A stretch of DNA of 64,000 nucleotides from an uncultured Flavobacteriaceae bacterium (GTDB lineage Bacteria > Bacteroidota > Bacteroidia > Flavobacteriales > Flavobacteriaceae). The notes below the pieces were generated by a model. That model made no database searches. It was not told the origin of the DNA and saw only the letters and a list, made by a program, of their open reading frames with translations. The translations under genes and the position numbers were made by a program. Within the stretch, counting starts at the first letter, position 1. Each line of letters opens with the position of its first letter. Location: the NCBI GenBank assembly GCA_943842245.1, contig CALTAJ010000002.1:124001-188000 (forward strand), in the 5' to 3' direction. Below are positions 36,047-44,773 of the stretch, piece by piece.

Positions 36047-37318
36047 ATGAAATCCTTCTTATGTGTCATTTTTTTTATAGTGACAGGAAATCTATTAAAT
36101 GGACAAATTACATTTAACCAACAATTTGAAAATAAAGTTATTCAATGGCGTCACCAAATTCATGAAAATCCCGAACTATCTAATCGAGAATTTAAGACTG
36201 CTAAGAAAGTTGCAAATCATCTACGATCATTAGGCATAGAAGTTCAAACAGGTGTGGCTCATACAGGTGTTGTTGGCATACTTAAGGGAAAACGCTCTGG
36301 GAAAGTTTTAGCTCTTCGTGCTGATATGGATGCACTCCCAGTAACTGAAGAAAATACTTTAGCCTTTAGATCAAAAGTAGTTTCTACTTTTGGAGGTCAA
36401 AAAACAGGAGTTATGCATGCCTGTGGGCATGATGCGCATGTTGCAATTTTAATGGGTGTAGCAGAATTTTTATCAAAAAATAATGATTTTTCAGGAACAA
36501 TAAAATTCATTTTTCAACCTGCAGAAGAAGGCCCTCCACCAGGCGAAAAAGGAGGTGCTCGATTAATGATTGAGGAAGGAGTTTTAGATAATCCTAAAGT
36601 TGATGCTATTTTTGGTTTACATATTAATTCAGCTACACCTGTTGGAACGATTCGTTACAAAACGAAAGGATTTATGGCAGCAGCACAGCGTTTCGTGATT
36701 GATGTTAAAGGTAAGCCAGCCCATGGGTCACAGCCTTGGAAAAGTATTGATCCTATTTTAATCTCTGCAAAAATAATTGATGCCCTACAAAGTATTATAA
36801 GTAGAAATTTAGAATTAACAAAAGAGGGGGCCGTAATCTCAGTTGGCTCAATCCATTCGGGAATTAGATTTAACATTATTCCGGAGTCTGCTCAAATGGT
36901 GGGCACTATTCGTACTTTAGACAATGACATGAAAAAATTGATAATTAGCAGGATGCATGATTTGATTCCTCAAATTGCATCTGCATATGGGGGATCTGCA
37001 ACTGTGGAGATAAAAGAATCAGCAGCTTTGACGTATAACAATCCTCAACTAACAGAAATATCTATAAAAAGTCTTAAAAAAGCGTTGGGAGAAGACCAGG
37101 TTATTGAAATGAACGCAGTCACATTAGCTGAAGATTTTTCAGCTTTTCAAGAAAAAATCCCAGGATTTTATTTTTATTTAGGAGGCCTAATACAGGGTAA
37201 CAAAGCAGAAGAAGCTCCTTCGCATCATACTCCAGAATTTATGATTGATGATGAAGGTCTTATTTATGGAGTTAAGGCAATGGTTCAACTTAGCTTAGAT
37301 TATTTAAATGGAATTTAA
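36047..37318 (+). CDS. Secreted M20 family amidohydrolase
   Basis: 423 residues with a signal peptide (about 1-19, ending LLNGQ). The M20D catalytic domain has RADMDALPV, and the metal motif H124-A-C126-G-H128-D with the cysteine ligand typical of the amidohydrolase branch (IAA-amino acid, N-acyl amino acid and hippurate hydrolases). The catalytic glutamates are in FQPAEEGP, and a further histidine is in GLHINS; the final ligand is in SHHTPEF. Substrate is probably an N-acyl amino acid. It stands alone between uvrD and recG. Confidence 0.9.
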   Translation: MKSFLCVIFFIVTGNLLNGQITFNQQFENKVIQWRHQIHENPELSNREFKTAKKVANHLRSLGIEVQTGVAHTGVVGILKGKRSGKVLALRADMDALPVTEENTLAFRSKVVSTFGGQKTGVMHACGHDAHVAILMGVAEFLSKNNDFSGTIKFIFQPAEEGPPPGEKGGARLMIEEGVLDNPKVDAIFGLHINSATPVGTIRYKTKGFMAAAQRFVIDVKGKPAHGSQPWKSIDPILISAKIIDALQSIISRNLELTKEGAVISVGSIHSGIRFNIIPESAQMVGTIRTLDNDMKKLIISRMHDLIPQIASAYGGSATVEIKESAALTYNNPQLTEISIKSLKKALGEDQVIEMNAVTLAEDFSAFQEKIPGFYFYLGGLIQGNKAEEAPSHHTPEFMIDDEGLIYGVKAMVQLSLDYLNGI

Positions 37319-37471
37319 ATTTTTAATAATTTAAAATTCTTAAATATGGTTTTTTTATTCATAATGGTGTAAACACAAAAGTTTCTCTATTAATTAATAT
37401 ATAAATTCTTTTTCTTGGAAACCTATAATTTAAAATTTGATTTTTTATAATTCTAAAACAAATCTGTCAAA

Positions 37472-39571
37472 ATGAGTGGTACACATACTGCAATAGAATA
37501 TTTGAAAGGTGTAGGACCAGAAAGGGCGCGTTTATTAAAAGAAGAATTAGATATTAAGACTTTCCAAGACTTGCTACACTTCTTTCCAAGCCGTTATATT
37601 GATAGAAGTCAGTTTTATAATATTAACAATCTTCCGCAAAATAATTCTGAGGTTCAAATCAAAGGGAAAATTTCTGATATAGAATATATTAATCAAAAGC
37701 GAGGTAAGCGAATGGTTGCTTTATTCCAAGATGAAACAGGATTTATAAAGTTGGTGTGGTTTCGAGGCTATAAATGGATTAGGGAGAGTTTAAAACTTAA
37801 TGAAAACTATGTAATATTTGGAAGATTAAACTGGTTCAATGGGCAAGCTAACATGCCTCATCCCGAAATGGAATTAGAAGTAAATTTTCAAAATAAAATA
37901 ATTGCTGCGTTCTATCCAATTTATCCATCAACAGAGAAATTAATAAATAAAGGTATTTCTCAACGTGTTATTCAAAAATTAGTAGCAAATTTAATTGAAA
38001 ACAGTGTTGAAGCTTTTAAAGAAACACTTCCTCAATATCTTTTAGATCATTATAAATTTATTTCAAAAGCAAAAGCTTTAAAAGAGGTTCACTACCCCGT
38101 ATCACAAAAGAATTTAAGTCGTGCACAATCTCGTTTAAAATTTGAAGAATTTTTTTATATGCAATTTCAATTGATTTTAAAAAATATTCAACGTAAAAAT
38201 AAAATTAAAGGATTTATTTTTTCTAAGGTTGGAAATACTTTTAATGATTTTTATAAAAAAAAGCTTCCATTTTCTCTGACATTAGCTCAAAAAAGAGTTA
38301 TAAAAGAGATAAGAAATGATTTAGGTTCGGGAAGGCAAATGAATAGACTTCTTCAAGGGGATGTGGGTTCTGGTAAAACAATTGTAGCCCTTTTAATTAT
38401 GTTAATTGCTATTGATAATAATTTTCAAGCATCTCTAGTTGCTCCTACAGAGATTTTAGCTAGTCAACATTATCAATCTCTTTTAGAATTACTTCGAAAC
38501 ACTAGTGTTAAAATAGAATTACTAACGGGCAGCACAAGGTTAAAAGATCGGAAAGTGATACATGAAGCCTTACAAAATGGTGAACTTAATATTTTGATTG
38601 GAACACATGCTTTATTTGAAGAAAAAGTACAATTCAAAAACTTAGGAATAGCAATCATTGACGAACAGCATCGTTTTGGTGTTGCTCAAAGATCAAAACT
38701 ATGGGAAAAAAATAAAACTCCTCCACATGTTTTGGTAATGACCGCTACCCCAATCCCTAGGACACTAGCAATGAGTATTTATGGAGATTTGGACGTTTCT
38801 GTTATTGATAATCTACCTCCAGGTCGAAAACCCGTTAAGACATTACACTGTAATGATAGTAACCGTTTGAGGGTTTTTGATTTTATCAAAAAACAAATAA
38901 AAGAAGGACACCAAGTTTATTTTGTATATCCATTAATTCAAGAGTCTGAAAAGTTGGATTATAAAGATTTAATGGATGGATACGAAAGTCTTTCAAGAAG
39001 CTTCCCGCAACCGCAGTATCAAATAAGTATTGTACATGGAAAGATGAAAGCTGGTGATAAATCCTTTGAAATGAAACGTTTTGTAGAAAGAAAAACTCAA
39101 ATTATGATAGCAACTACAGTCATTGAGGTCGGAGTTAATGTTCCCAATGCTTCTGTTATGATAATTGAAAGTGCAGAGAGATTTGGACTTTCTCAACTAC
39201 ATCAATTAAGAGGACGTGTTGGACGTGGATCCGATCAAAGTTATTGTATTTTAATGAGTGGTTCTAAACTTTCTGAAGAAGCGAAGACTCGATTAAAAAC
39301 AATGGTGAAGAGCAATGATGGATTTGATATTGCAGAAGTTGACTTACGTCTGCGTGGTCCTGGAAATCTTATGGGAACTCAACAAAGTGGTATCTTAAAG
39401 TTAAAAATTGCAGATATAATAAAAGATAATACACTGCTAAAGGTGGCTCGAGATACTGCAAATGAAATTATAAAACAAGACCCCAACCTCGAAAGAACTG
39501 AAAATCAAGTTATTAAAAGAACTCTTTCAGCTTTAAGATTTGATTCTAATATTTGGAATTTCATAAGCTAA
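37472..39571 (+). CDS. recG: ATP-dependent DNA helicase RecG
   Basis: 699 residues, fork-reversal helicase. The N-terminal wedge domain (1 to about 240) has the helix-hairpin GVGPERARLL and an OB fold. Helicase motifs: Walker A G296-D-V-G-S-G-K-T, SLVAPTEILASQH, D397-E-Q-H (followed by RFGV), VMTATPIPRTLAM, ATTVIEVGVNVPNAS, and QLRGRVGRG, then the RecG-specific TRAP-like C-terminal region FDIAEVDLRLRGPG. Length is typical. The upstream 153 bp is AT-rich and I see no consensus promoter. Confidence 0.95.
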   Translation: MSGTHTAIEYLKGVGPERARLLKEELDIKTFQDLLHFFPSRYIDRSQFYNINNLPQNNSEVQIKGKISDIEYINQKRGKRMVALFQDETGFIKLVWFRGYKWIRESLKLNENYVIFGRLNWFNGQANMPHPEMELEVNFQNKIIAAFYPIYPSTEKLINKGISQRVIQKLVANLIENSVEAFKETLPQYLLDHYKFISKAKALKEVHYPVSQKNLSRAQSRLKFEEFFYMQFQLILKNIQRKNKIKGFIFSKVGNTFNDFYKKKLPFSLTLAQKRVIKEIRNDLGSGRQMNRLLQGDVGSGKTIVALLIMLIAIDNNFQASLVAPTEILASQHYQSLLELLRNTSVKIELLTGSTRLKDRKVIHEALQNGELNILIGTHALFEEKVQFKNLGIAIIDEQHRFGVAQRSKLWEKNKTPPHVLVMTATPIPRTLAMSIYGDLDVSVIDNLPPGRKPVKTLHCNDSNRLRVFDFIKKQIKEGHQVYFVYPLIQESEKLDYKDLMDGYESLSRSFPQPQYQISIVHGKMKAGDKSFEMKRFVERKTQIMIATTVIEVGVNVPNASVMIIESAERFGLSQLHQLRGRVGRGSDQSYCILMSGSKLSEEAKTRLKTMVKSNDGFDIAEVDLRLRGPGNLMGTQQSGILKLKIADIIKDNTLLKVARDTANEIIKQDPNLERTENQVIKRTLSALRFDSNIWNFIS

Positions 39572-39590
39572 ATATGGACAAAGAGATTCT

Positions 39591-39598
39591 TATATTTG
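39591..39598 (+). promoter_or_regulatory. pheT -7 promoter element
   Basis: TATATTTG matches the -7 consensus and lies 27 nt before the TTG start at 39626, just after the end of recG. No -33 box at the expected spacing. If used, the transcript would begin near 39604, which excludes the more upstream TTG at 39596 as start. Confidence 0.45.
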
Positions 39599-39625
39599 TT
39601 AAGTCAAATTGAAAATAAATATCTT

Positions 39626-42034
39626 TTGAAAATATCTTACAACTGGTTAAAACAGTTTATAAAAATCAGTCTTCCTGTAGATCAAATTTCAGTTTTGCTT
39701 ACTAATTTAGGTTTAGAAGTTGAAGGTATTGAAGCTTATGAAAGTATTAAGGGGGGTCTTAAAGGAGTTGTTGTAGGTGAAGTTTTAAGTTGCTCTAAAC
39801 ATCCCAATGCTGACCGCTTAAAAATAACCGAAGTTAATATTGGTGTTAAAACTAATTTAAGCATTGTTTGTGGTGCACCAAATGTAGCAAAAGGACAAAA
39901 AGTTTTGGTTGCTACGATTGGTACTACCTTAAATATGTCAAACGGAACTTCAATGAAAATTTCAAAAGGTAAAATTCGAGGACAAGTAAGTGAGGGAATG
40001 ATTTGTGCTGAAGACGAATTAGGCCTTAGTGACAACCACGATGGGATTTTAGTATTGGATAAAGATTCTATAATTGGAGAAACCGCTGCATCAATCTATG
40101 ATATTGAAGAAGATGTCGTTTTTGATATTGGACTTACGCCAAATAGAGCTGATGCTATGAGTCATATGGGAGTTGCTCGCGATTTAAGGGCGGCATGCCT
40201 TTTAAATGAAATACCTAATGAGTGGAATTTACCAGAAATATCTTCTTTTCACGTTGATAATACTCAGAGAACAATTTCTGTCAAAGTAGAAAACAACCAG
40301 CCCTGTTTTCAATATTATGGAATTACCCTTACGGGAGTTAAAATTTCTCCTTCTCCCTCTTGGCTACAAAATCGTTTAAAGGCTATAGGTGTTTCACCTA
40401 AAAATAATGTAGTTGATGTAACAAATTATGTATTACATGAACTTGGACAACCACTTCATGCTTTTGATGCAGATAAATTAAATGGTGATATTATTGTGAA
40501 AACATGCCCATCAAAAACACCTTTCACAACACTAGATGGAGTTCAGCGTAATTTGAATCAAGAAGATTTGATGATTTGTGACAATAAAAAAGCTCTTTGT
40601 ATTGCAGGTGTTTTTGGCGGTATTGATTCTGGAGTAGAAAATCAAACTACAAATATTTTTTTAGAAAGTGCACTTTTCGAATCTGTTAGCATTAGAAAAA
40701 CTGCCAAAAGACATGGTCTTAACACTGATGCTTCATTCCGATTTGAAAGGGGTGTAGATCCTGAAATTGGTATTTATGCTTTAAAGCGAGCTGCTATTTT
40801 AATAAGAGATTTAGCTGGAGGAACGATTTCTAGCAATATTCAAGAAGTAGCTAAGCCACTTGGTGAAGCTGCTAAAATATTTCTTCCATATGAAGAACTA
40901 AATAAAACAATAGGTGAACATATCGATAAAAAAAAGCTCAATATAATTTTAAATGCATTGGAAATAGAAATTAACAATGTTTCTGAAACTGGAATTGGAA
41001 TGACAATTCCTAGATACAGAGTAGATATTACTCGTCCTGCAGACGTTATCGAAGAAGTTTTACGGATTTACGGATATAATAATATAAAAGACATACCCTT
41101 AAAATATGAGGCAAATCCTCCATATCAATGGAAAGATTCGCAAAAGATGGAATCCATGATTGCAAATATGTTAACTGGGCATGGCTTTATGGAAACAATT
41201 AATAATTCACTTAATAATTTTGATCCTAAAGCTAATTTTCATGACCCAATTAAAATTATAAATCCTTTAGGAAATGATTTGTCTATAATGCGCCAATCAC
41301 TTATCCCGAGTGCGTTAGAAGTAATTTCCTTTAATTTAAACCGTCAAAACAAAGATATTAAGCTATTCGAGTTTGGTAATATTTATGGTAAGAGAAATGA
41401 AGAGTTTATTGAAGCAAAACACTTGAGTGTTTCAGTTGTTGGTTCTTTATTCAAACCTCATTGGGATTTAAAAAATTCACCAGATCTTTTTTTCTATGTC
41501 AAGGGATTATTAGAAGATTTATTTAAAGCTCTTGGATATGATCAGCTAGATTTTAAAGAAACCAGTCATCCTCATTTTGATATCGTATTTGAATTAATTA
41601 ACCATAATCGTACTTATGGTCTATTTGGTTTAATTTCAAAAAAATTAAATGAAATTTATAATATTGATGATGAAATATATATAGCAGACTTGAACTTAGA
41701 TTATATCTTAAAACACTCATTATCCAAATCTTTAGTCTTTAAGGATATTCCTAAATTTCCCGTTATGAGACGAGATTTTTCCTTATTATTAGACCAAAAA
41801 ATATCATTCGAAGCCATAAAAAGTACATCCCACAAAACCGAACGTAAGATTTTAAAATCTGTTGAGCTATTTGATGTTTTTGAAGGGAAAAAATTACCAA
41901 GAGGGAAAAAATCTTATGGAATCGCTTTTACTTTTCAGGATCAAAATAAGACTTTAACTGATAAACAAGTTGATAAAGTCATGGAAAAATTAAAAAAGAA
42001 TTTTTCTACAGAGTATAAAGCAGAATTACGTTAG
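39626..42034 (+). CDS. pheT: Phenylalanyl-tRNA synthetase beta subunit
   Basis: 802 residues counted from the TTG at 39626, which gives the conserved PheT N-terminus K-I-S-Y-N-W-L-K-Q-F. The order is the N-terminal domain, an EMAP-type tRNA-binding domain (about 40-150, HPNADRLKITEVNIG, CGAPNV), B3/B4 editing domain (LTPNRADAMSHMGVARDLRA in part), B5 with RYRVDITRPADVIEEV, the core catalytic-like domain, and a C-terminal anticodon-binding ferredoxin fold (FPVMRRDFSLLLD). The alpha subunit gene pheS is not in the window, as is usual in Bacteroidota. Confidence 0.95.
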   Translation: MKISYNWLKQFIKISLPVDQISVLLTNLGLEVEGIEAYESIKGGLKGVVVGEVLSCSKHPNADRLKITEVNIGVKTNLSIVCGAPNVAKGQKVLVATIGTTLNMSNGTSMKISKGKIRGQVSEGMICAEDELGLSDNHDGILVLDKDSIIGETAASIYDIEEDVVFDIGLTPNRADAMSHMGVARDLRAACLLNEIPNEWNLPEISSFHVDNTQRTISVKVENNQPCFQYYGITLTGVKISPSPSWLQNRLKAIGVSPKNNVVDVTNYVLHELGQPLHAFDADKLNGDIIVKTCPSKTPFTTLDGVQRNLNQEDLMICDNKKALCIAGVFGGIDSGVENQTTNIFLESALFESVSIRKTAKRHGLNTDASFRFERGVDPEIGIYALKRAAILIRDLAGGTISSNIQEVAKPLGEAAKIFLPYEELNKTIGEHIDKKKLNIILNALEIEINNVSETGIGMTIPRYRVDITRPADVIEEVLRIYGYNNIKDIPLKYEANPPYQWKDSQKMESMIANMLTGHGFMETINNSLNNFDPKANFHDPIKIINPLGNDLSIMRQSLIPSALEVISFNLNRQNKDIKLFEFGNIYGKRNEEFIEAKHLSVSVVGSLFKPHWDLKNSPDLFFYVKGLLEDLFKALGYDQLDFKETSHPHFDIVFELINHNRTYGLFGLISKKLNEIYNIDDEIYIADLNLDYILKHSLSKSLVFKDIPKFPVMRRDFSLLLDQKISFEAIKSTSHKTERKILKSVELFDVFEGKKLPRGKKSYGIAFTFQDQNKTLTDKQVDKVMEKLKKNFSTEYKAELR

Positions 42035-42063
42035 GAGTTGATAAAAATTAATTCAATTATTCC

Positions 42064-42071
42064 TATTTTTG
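42064..42071 (+). promoter_or_regulatory. -7 promoter element for the two-TM protein/DUF2007 pair
   Basis: TATTTTTG matches TAnnTTTG and ends 20 nt before the ATG at 42092. No -33 box was identified. Confidence 0.4.
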
Positions 42072-42091
42072 TAAAGTAATGATAAGGATAT

Positions 42092-42772
42092 ATGAAAATG
42101 AAATTAATACCAAGAACTGATGTTGAAAAAGCCTTATCTAGGACGAGAGCATTCAGCATAGAAGAAAATCAAGATCAATTAAATCAAATCATTAAAGAAT
42201 TAGAGATTAATTCAATTAACAAATTTGATTTTGATTTATTAGTCTCCGAGAAAATATACCATCTTGATCACATTAAAAAAGTTTGTATCGACTATCGCTT
42301 ACGTTTTCTAGACATAAAGTATTTCAAAAATAACCTCCCTAAACAAGCTCTTGAGGAAATTAAAAGACTGGAACAAAATCACAAAACTACGCTTGGAGAA
42401 TTTAAAATAATGGCCCCCTCGATTCTTTTCCGATTAAAAAAAACAGACGATCCGCTTCTGTTTGTCCCAATTGGAAACAATTATTTCTATTTAGTTCATA
42501 AGTGGGGTAATGATTTAAATCCATTTCGAAAACTTCTAATGTGGCCATTTAAAAACGTTTGGAACCTTCTACTTGCAATTTTTGTTTTTAGTTGGATTGT
42601 TACTGAACTAACTCCAATGGTATTTTTCACAAGGACACCAAACACATCTTCCTATTGGATGTTGTTGTTTTTTGTTTTCAAGGCCCTATCTTCTATTGTA
42701 ATTTACTTTGGTTTTGCCTTAGGGAAAAATTTTAATCCTGCTATTTGGAATAATCGTTACAATAAAGCTTGA
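42092..42772 (+). CDS. Uncharacterised protein with two C-terminal membrane helices
   Basis: 226 residues. The first 150 are a charged soluble domain (DVEKALSRTRAF, HLDHIKKVCIDYRLRFLD, then FKIMAPSILFRL), followed by two transmembrane helices (about 155-172 LLLAIFVFSWIVTEL and about 185-205 MLLFFVFKALSSIVIYFGF). It ends with FNPAIWNNRYNKA. The FxxxK/FRLKKTDDPLLFVPIG core looks conserved-type, but I do not recognise the family. Its stop overlaps the TTG start of the DUF2007 gene by 4 bp, so the two are probably made together. Confidence 0.65.
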   Translation: MKMKLIPRTDVEKALSRTRAFSIEENQDQLNQIIKELEINSINKFDFDLLVSEKIYHLDHIKKVCIDYRLRFLDIKYFKNNLPKQALEEIKRLEQNHKTTLGEFKIMAPSILFRLKKTDDPLLFVPIGNNYFYLVHKWGNDLNPFRKLLMWPFKNVWNLLLAIFVFSWIVTELTPMVFFTRTPNTSSYWMLLFFVFKALSSIVIYFGFALGKNFNPAIWNNRYNKA

Positions 42773-43002
42773 AATCAAGTATTTCAAAAGATAAATATTA
42801 TCACATATTTACAGGGTCATCTTTACTTGTTTTAGCTCTAGTAAGTGAATTAGATAAAGAAGGAATTATTCCAGTGGTTAAAGATCAGGGAGAATCTGCA
42901 CGCCTTGCAGGTTTTGGAATTACAACTCCCCTATTGCAGGATGTGTATCTTCATAGAGACGAAATTGATAAAGGGAAAAAAGTTGTAAAACAACTTTTTT
43001 AA
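42769..43002 (+). CDS. DUF2007 family protein (putative signal-transducing protein)
   Basis: 77 residues beginning at a TTG that overlaps the preceding stop (TTGA). The sequence HIFTGSSLLVLALVSELDK, GIIPVVKDQGESARLAGFG and VYLHRDEIDKGKKVVK matches the DUF2007 pattern, a small ferredoxin-like domain found alone in many Bacteroidota. Its role is unknown. The upstream gene encodes a two-TM protein, so a membrane-associated partnership is possible but is only inference. Confidence 0.8.
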   Translation: MKSSISKDKYYHIFTGSSLLVLALVSELDKEGIIPVVKDQGESARLAGFGITTPLLQDVYLHRDEIDKGKKVVKQLF

Positions 43003-43074
43003 ACTTCCTTTATTTTCTACTTTGCAACAGAATAATTTGAATGTTTTTCGCAATTTTTTTAAATATTTGTGAAA

Positions 43075-43082
43075 TATTTTTG
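43075..43082 (+). promoter_or_regulatory. SSS symporter -7 promoter element
   Basis: TATTTTTG matches TAnnTTTG and ends 21 nt upstream of the ATG at 43104. No -33 box at proper spacing; the flanks are very AT-rich. Confidence 0.4.
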
Positions 43083-43103
43083 TTCAACTAAAACATAAAC
43101 AGA

Positions 43104-44765
43104 ATGAATACTAGTTTTGAAGCACTTGATTATATAATATTTGCAATTTATGCCATAGTTATTTTGGGTGTTGGATTATGGGTTTCTCGAAATAAAAAGG
43201 GTGAAACTAAAAGTACAGAAGATTACTTTTTGGCGAGTAAATCTCTCCCTTGGTGGGCAATCGGAGCTTCACTTATAGCTGCTAACATTTCTGCTGAACA
43301 ATTTATTGGGATGTCTGGTTCCGGTTTTGCTGGTGGATTAGCTATTGCTACCTATGAATGGATGGCAGCTCTAACCCTAATTGTTGTTGGAAAATTTTTC
43401 TTACCAATTTTTATTAAAAAAGAAATATATACCATTCCTGAATTTGTTGAACAACGTTTTTCTAGTCAGCTAAAAACAATACTAGCAGTTTTTTGGATTG
43501 GTTTATACGTTTTTGTAAATCTGGCTTCAGTTCTTTATCTGGGTGGTTTAGCACTTCAAACCATATTAGGTATCGAAATGATTACCGCGGTTATTGGATT
43601 AGCTGCTTTCGCTGCTGCATACTCATTATATGGAGGTTTATCTGCTGTGGCATGGACTGATATAATTCAAGTTGTAGTATTAGTTTTAGGAGGCTTAGTT
43701 ACTACCTATTTAGCTTTAGATACTGTGTCAGCAGGGGGTGGATTTCTTGAAGGACTTAACAAAGTCTATAATGCTGTACCAGAACGATTTGATATGATAC
43801 TTGAAAAGAGTAATCCTGAGTATATGAATCTTCCTGGTATAGGTGTTCTTATTGGCGGAATGTGGATTGCTAATTTATACTATTGGGGTTTTAACCAATA
43901 TATTATTCAAAGAACACTAGCAGCAAAATCGCTAGAAGAATCACAAAAAGGAATTTTATTTGCAGCAGGTTTAAAAATGATTATTCCTTTAATAGTTGTT
44001 ATACCAGGAATAGCTGCCTACGTAATTGTTAACGATCCAAATTTGTTAGCTTCTTTAGGTGAAGCTGGAATGGCTAATTTACCATCTGCAGAACAAGCTG
44101 ATAAAGCCTATCCATGGTTAATGCAATTTTTACCTACAGGTCTCAAAGGTGTCGCAGTAGCGGCATTAGCTGCTGCAATAGTCTCTTCTTTAGCATCTAT
44201 GCTTAATTCTACTGCAACAATTTTTACAATGGATATATACAAGCAATTGATTAATAAAGAGGCCAGTGAATCAAAAACTGTTAACGTTGGCCGCTTATCT
44301 GCATTTGTAGCATTGATTATTGCTTCCATTATGGCCCCTTTACTAGGAGGTATCGATCAAGCATTCCAATTTATTCAAGAATATACTGGTATTGTAAGCC
44401 CAGGAATATTATCAGTATTTGTCCTTGGACTCTTTTGGAAAAAGACTTCTAATAAAGGTGCAATCTATGGTGCATTAACTTCTATTCCAATTGCTTTATT
44501 CTTTAAAGTAGGCCCTAAAGGCTGGATGACAGGATCTGCGTTGGATGGGATTTTTCCCTCCCTCCCTTTTTTAGATCAAATGGGTATTACTGCTATTCTT
44601 TCGATGGTAGTTATTGCTTTAGTAAGCATTAGAGAAAATAAAGAAAATGACGATTTGAAAGGAATTTCTTTGGATAAAGGTGTTTTTGATACATCAGCTC
44701 TTTACAACATAGGCTCTTTTGCACTAATGATTATACTTGCAGGTCTGTATGCGTTTTTCTGGTAG
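43104..44765 (+). CDS. Sodium:solute (sugar-type) symporter, SSS/SLC5 family
   Basis: 553 residues with about 13-14 hydrophobic segments, a typical SSS topology. Conserved blocks are the first-helix region EDYFLASKSLPWWAIGASL, ISAEQFIGMSGSGFAGG (unwound TM1 with sodium ligands), GGLSAVAWTDIIQ, YYWGFNQYIIQRTLA and SSLASMLNSTATIFTMDIYK, whose serine/threonine pattern resembles sodium/sugar members such as SglT. The substrate is probably a sugar or polyol, not determined. Convergent with the ABC-F gene 8 bp downstream. Confidence 0.9.
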   Translation: MNTSFEALDYIIFAIYAIVILGVGLWVSRNKKGETKSTEDYFLASKSLPWWAIGASLIAANISAEQFIGMSGSGFAGGLAIATYEWMAALTLIVVGKFFLPIFIKKEIYTIPEFVEQRFSSQLKTILAVFWIGLYVFVNLASVLYLGGLALQTILGIEMITAVIGLAAFAAAYSLYGGLSAVAWTDIIQVVVLVLGGLVTTYLALDTVSAGGGFLEGLNKVYNAVPERFDMILEKSNPEYMNLPGIGVLIGGMWIANLYYWGFNQYIIQRTLAAKSLEESQKGILFAAGLKMIIPLIVVIPGIAAYVIVNDPNLLASLGEAGMANLPSAEQADKAYPWLMQFLPTGLKGVAVAALAAAIVSSLASMLNSTATIFTMDIYKQLINKEASESKTVNVGRLSAFVALIIASIMAPLLGGIDQAFQFIQEYTGIVSPGILSVFVLGLFWKKTSNKGAIYGALTSIPIALFFKVGPKGWMTGSALDGIFPSLPFLDQMGITAILSMVVIALVSIRENKENDDLKGISLDKGVFDTSALYNIGSFALMIILAGLYAFFW

Positions 44766-44773
44766 TTAAAATA

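Noticed and set aside
32961-37462. An identical 16-mer, ATAATTCTAAAACAAA, at 32961-32976 and 37447-37462
   Set aside because: In an AT-rich 64 kb window a few exact 16-base matches are expected by chance, and the two sites have unlike positions relative to genes.
37319-37471. 153-bp spacer before recG as a possible site for a small RNA or mobile element remnant
   Set aside because: It is very AT-rich without a stable hairpin, inverted repeat ends or an open frame; nothing supports a feature.
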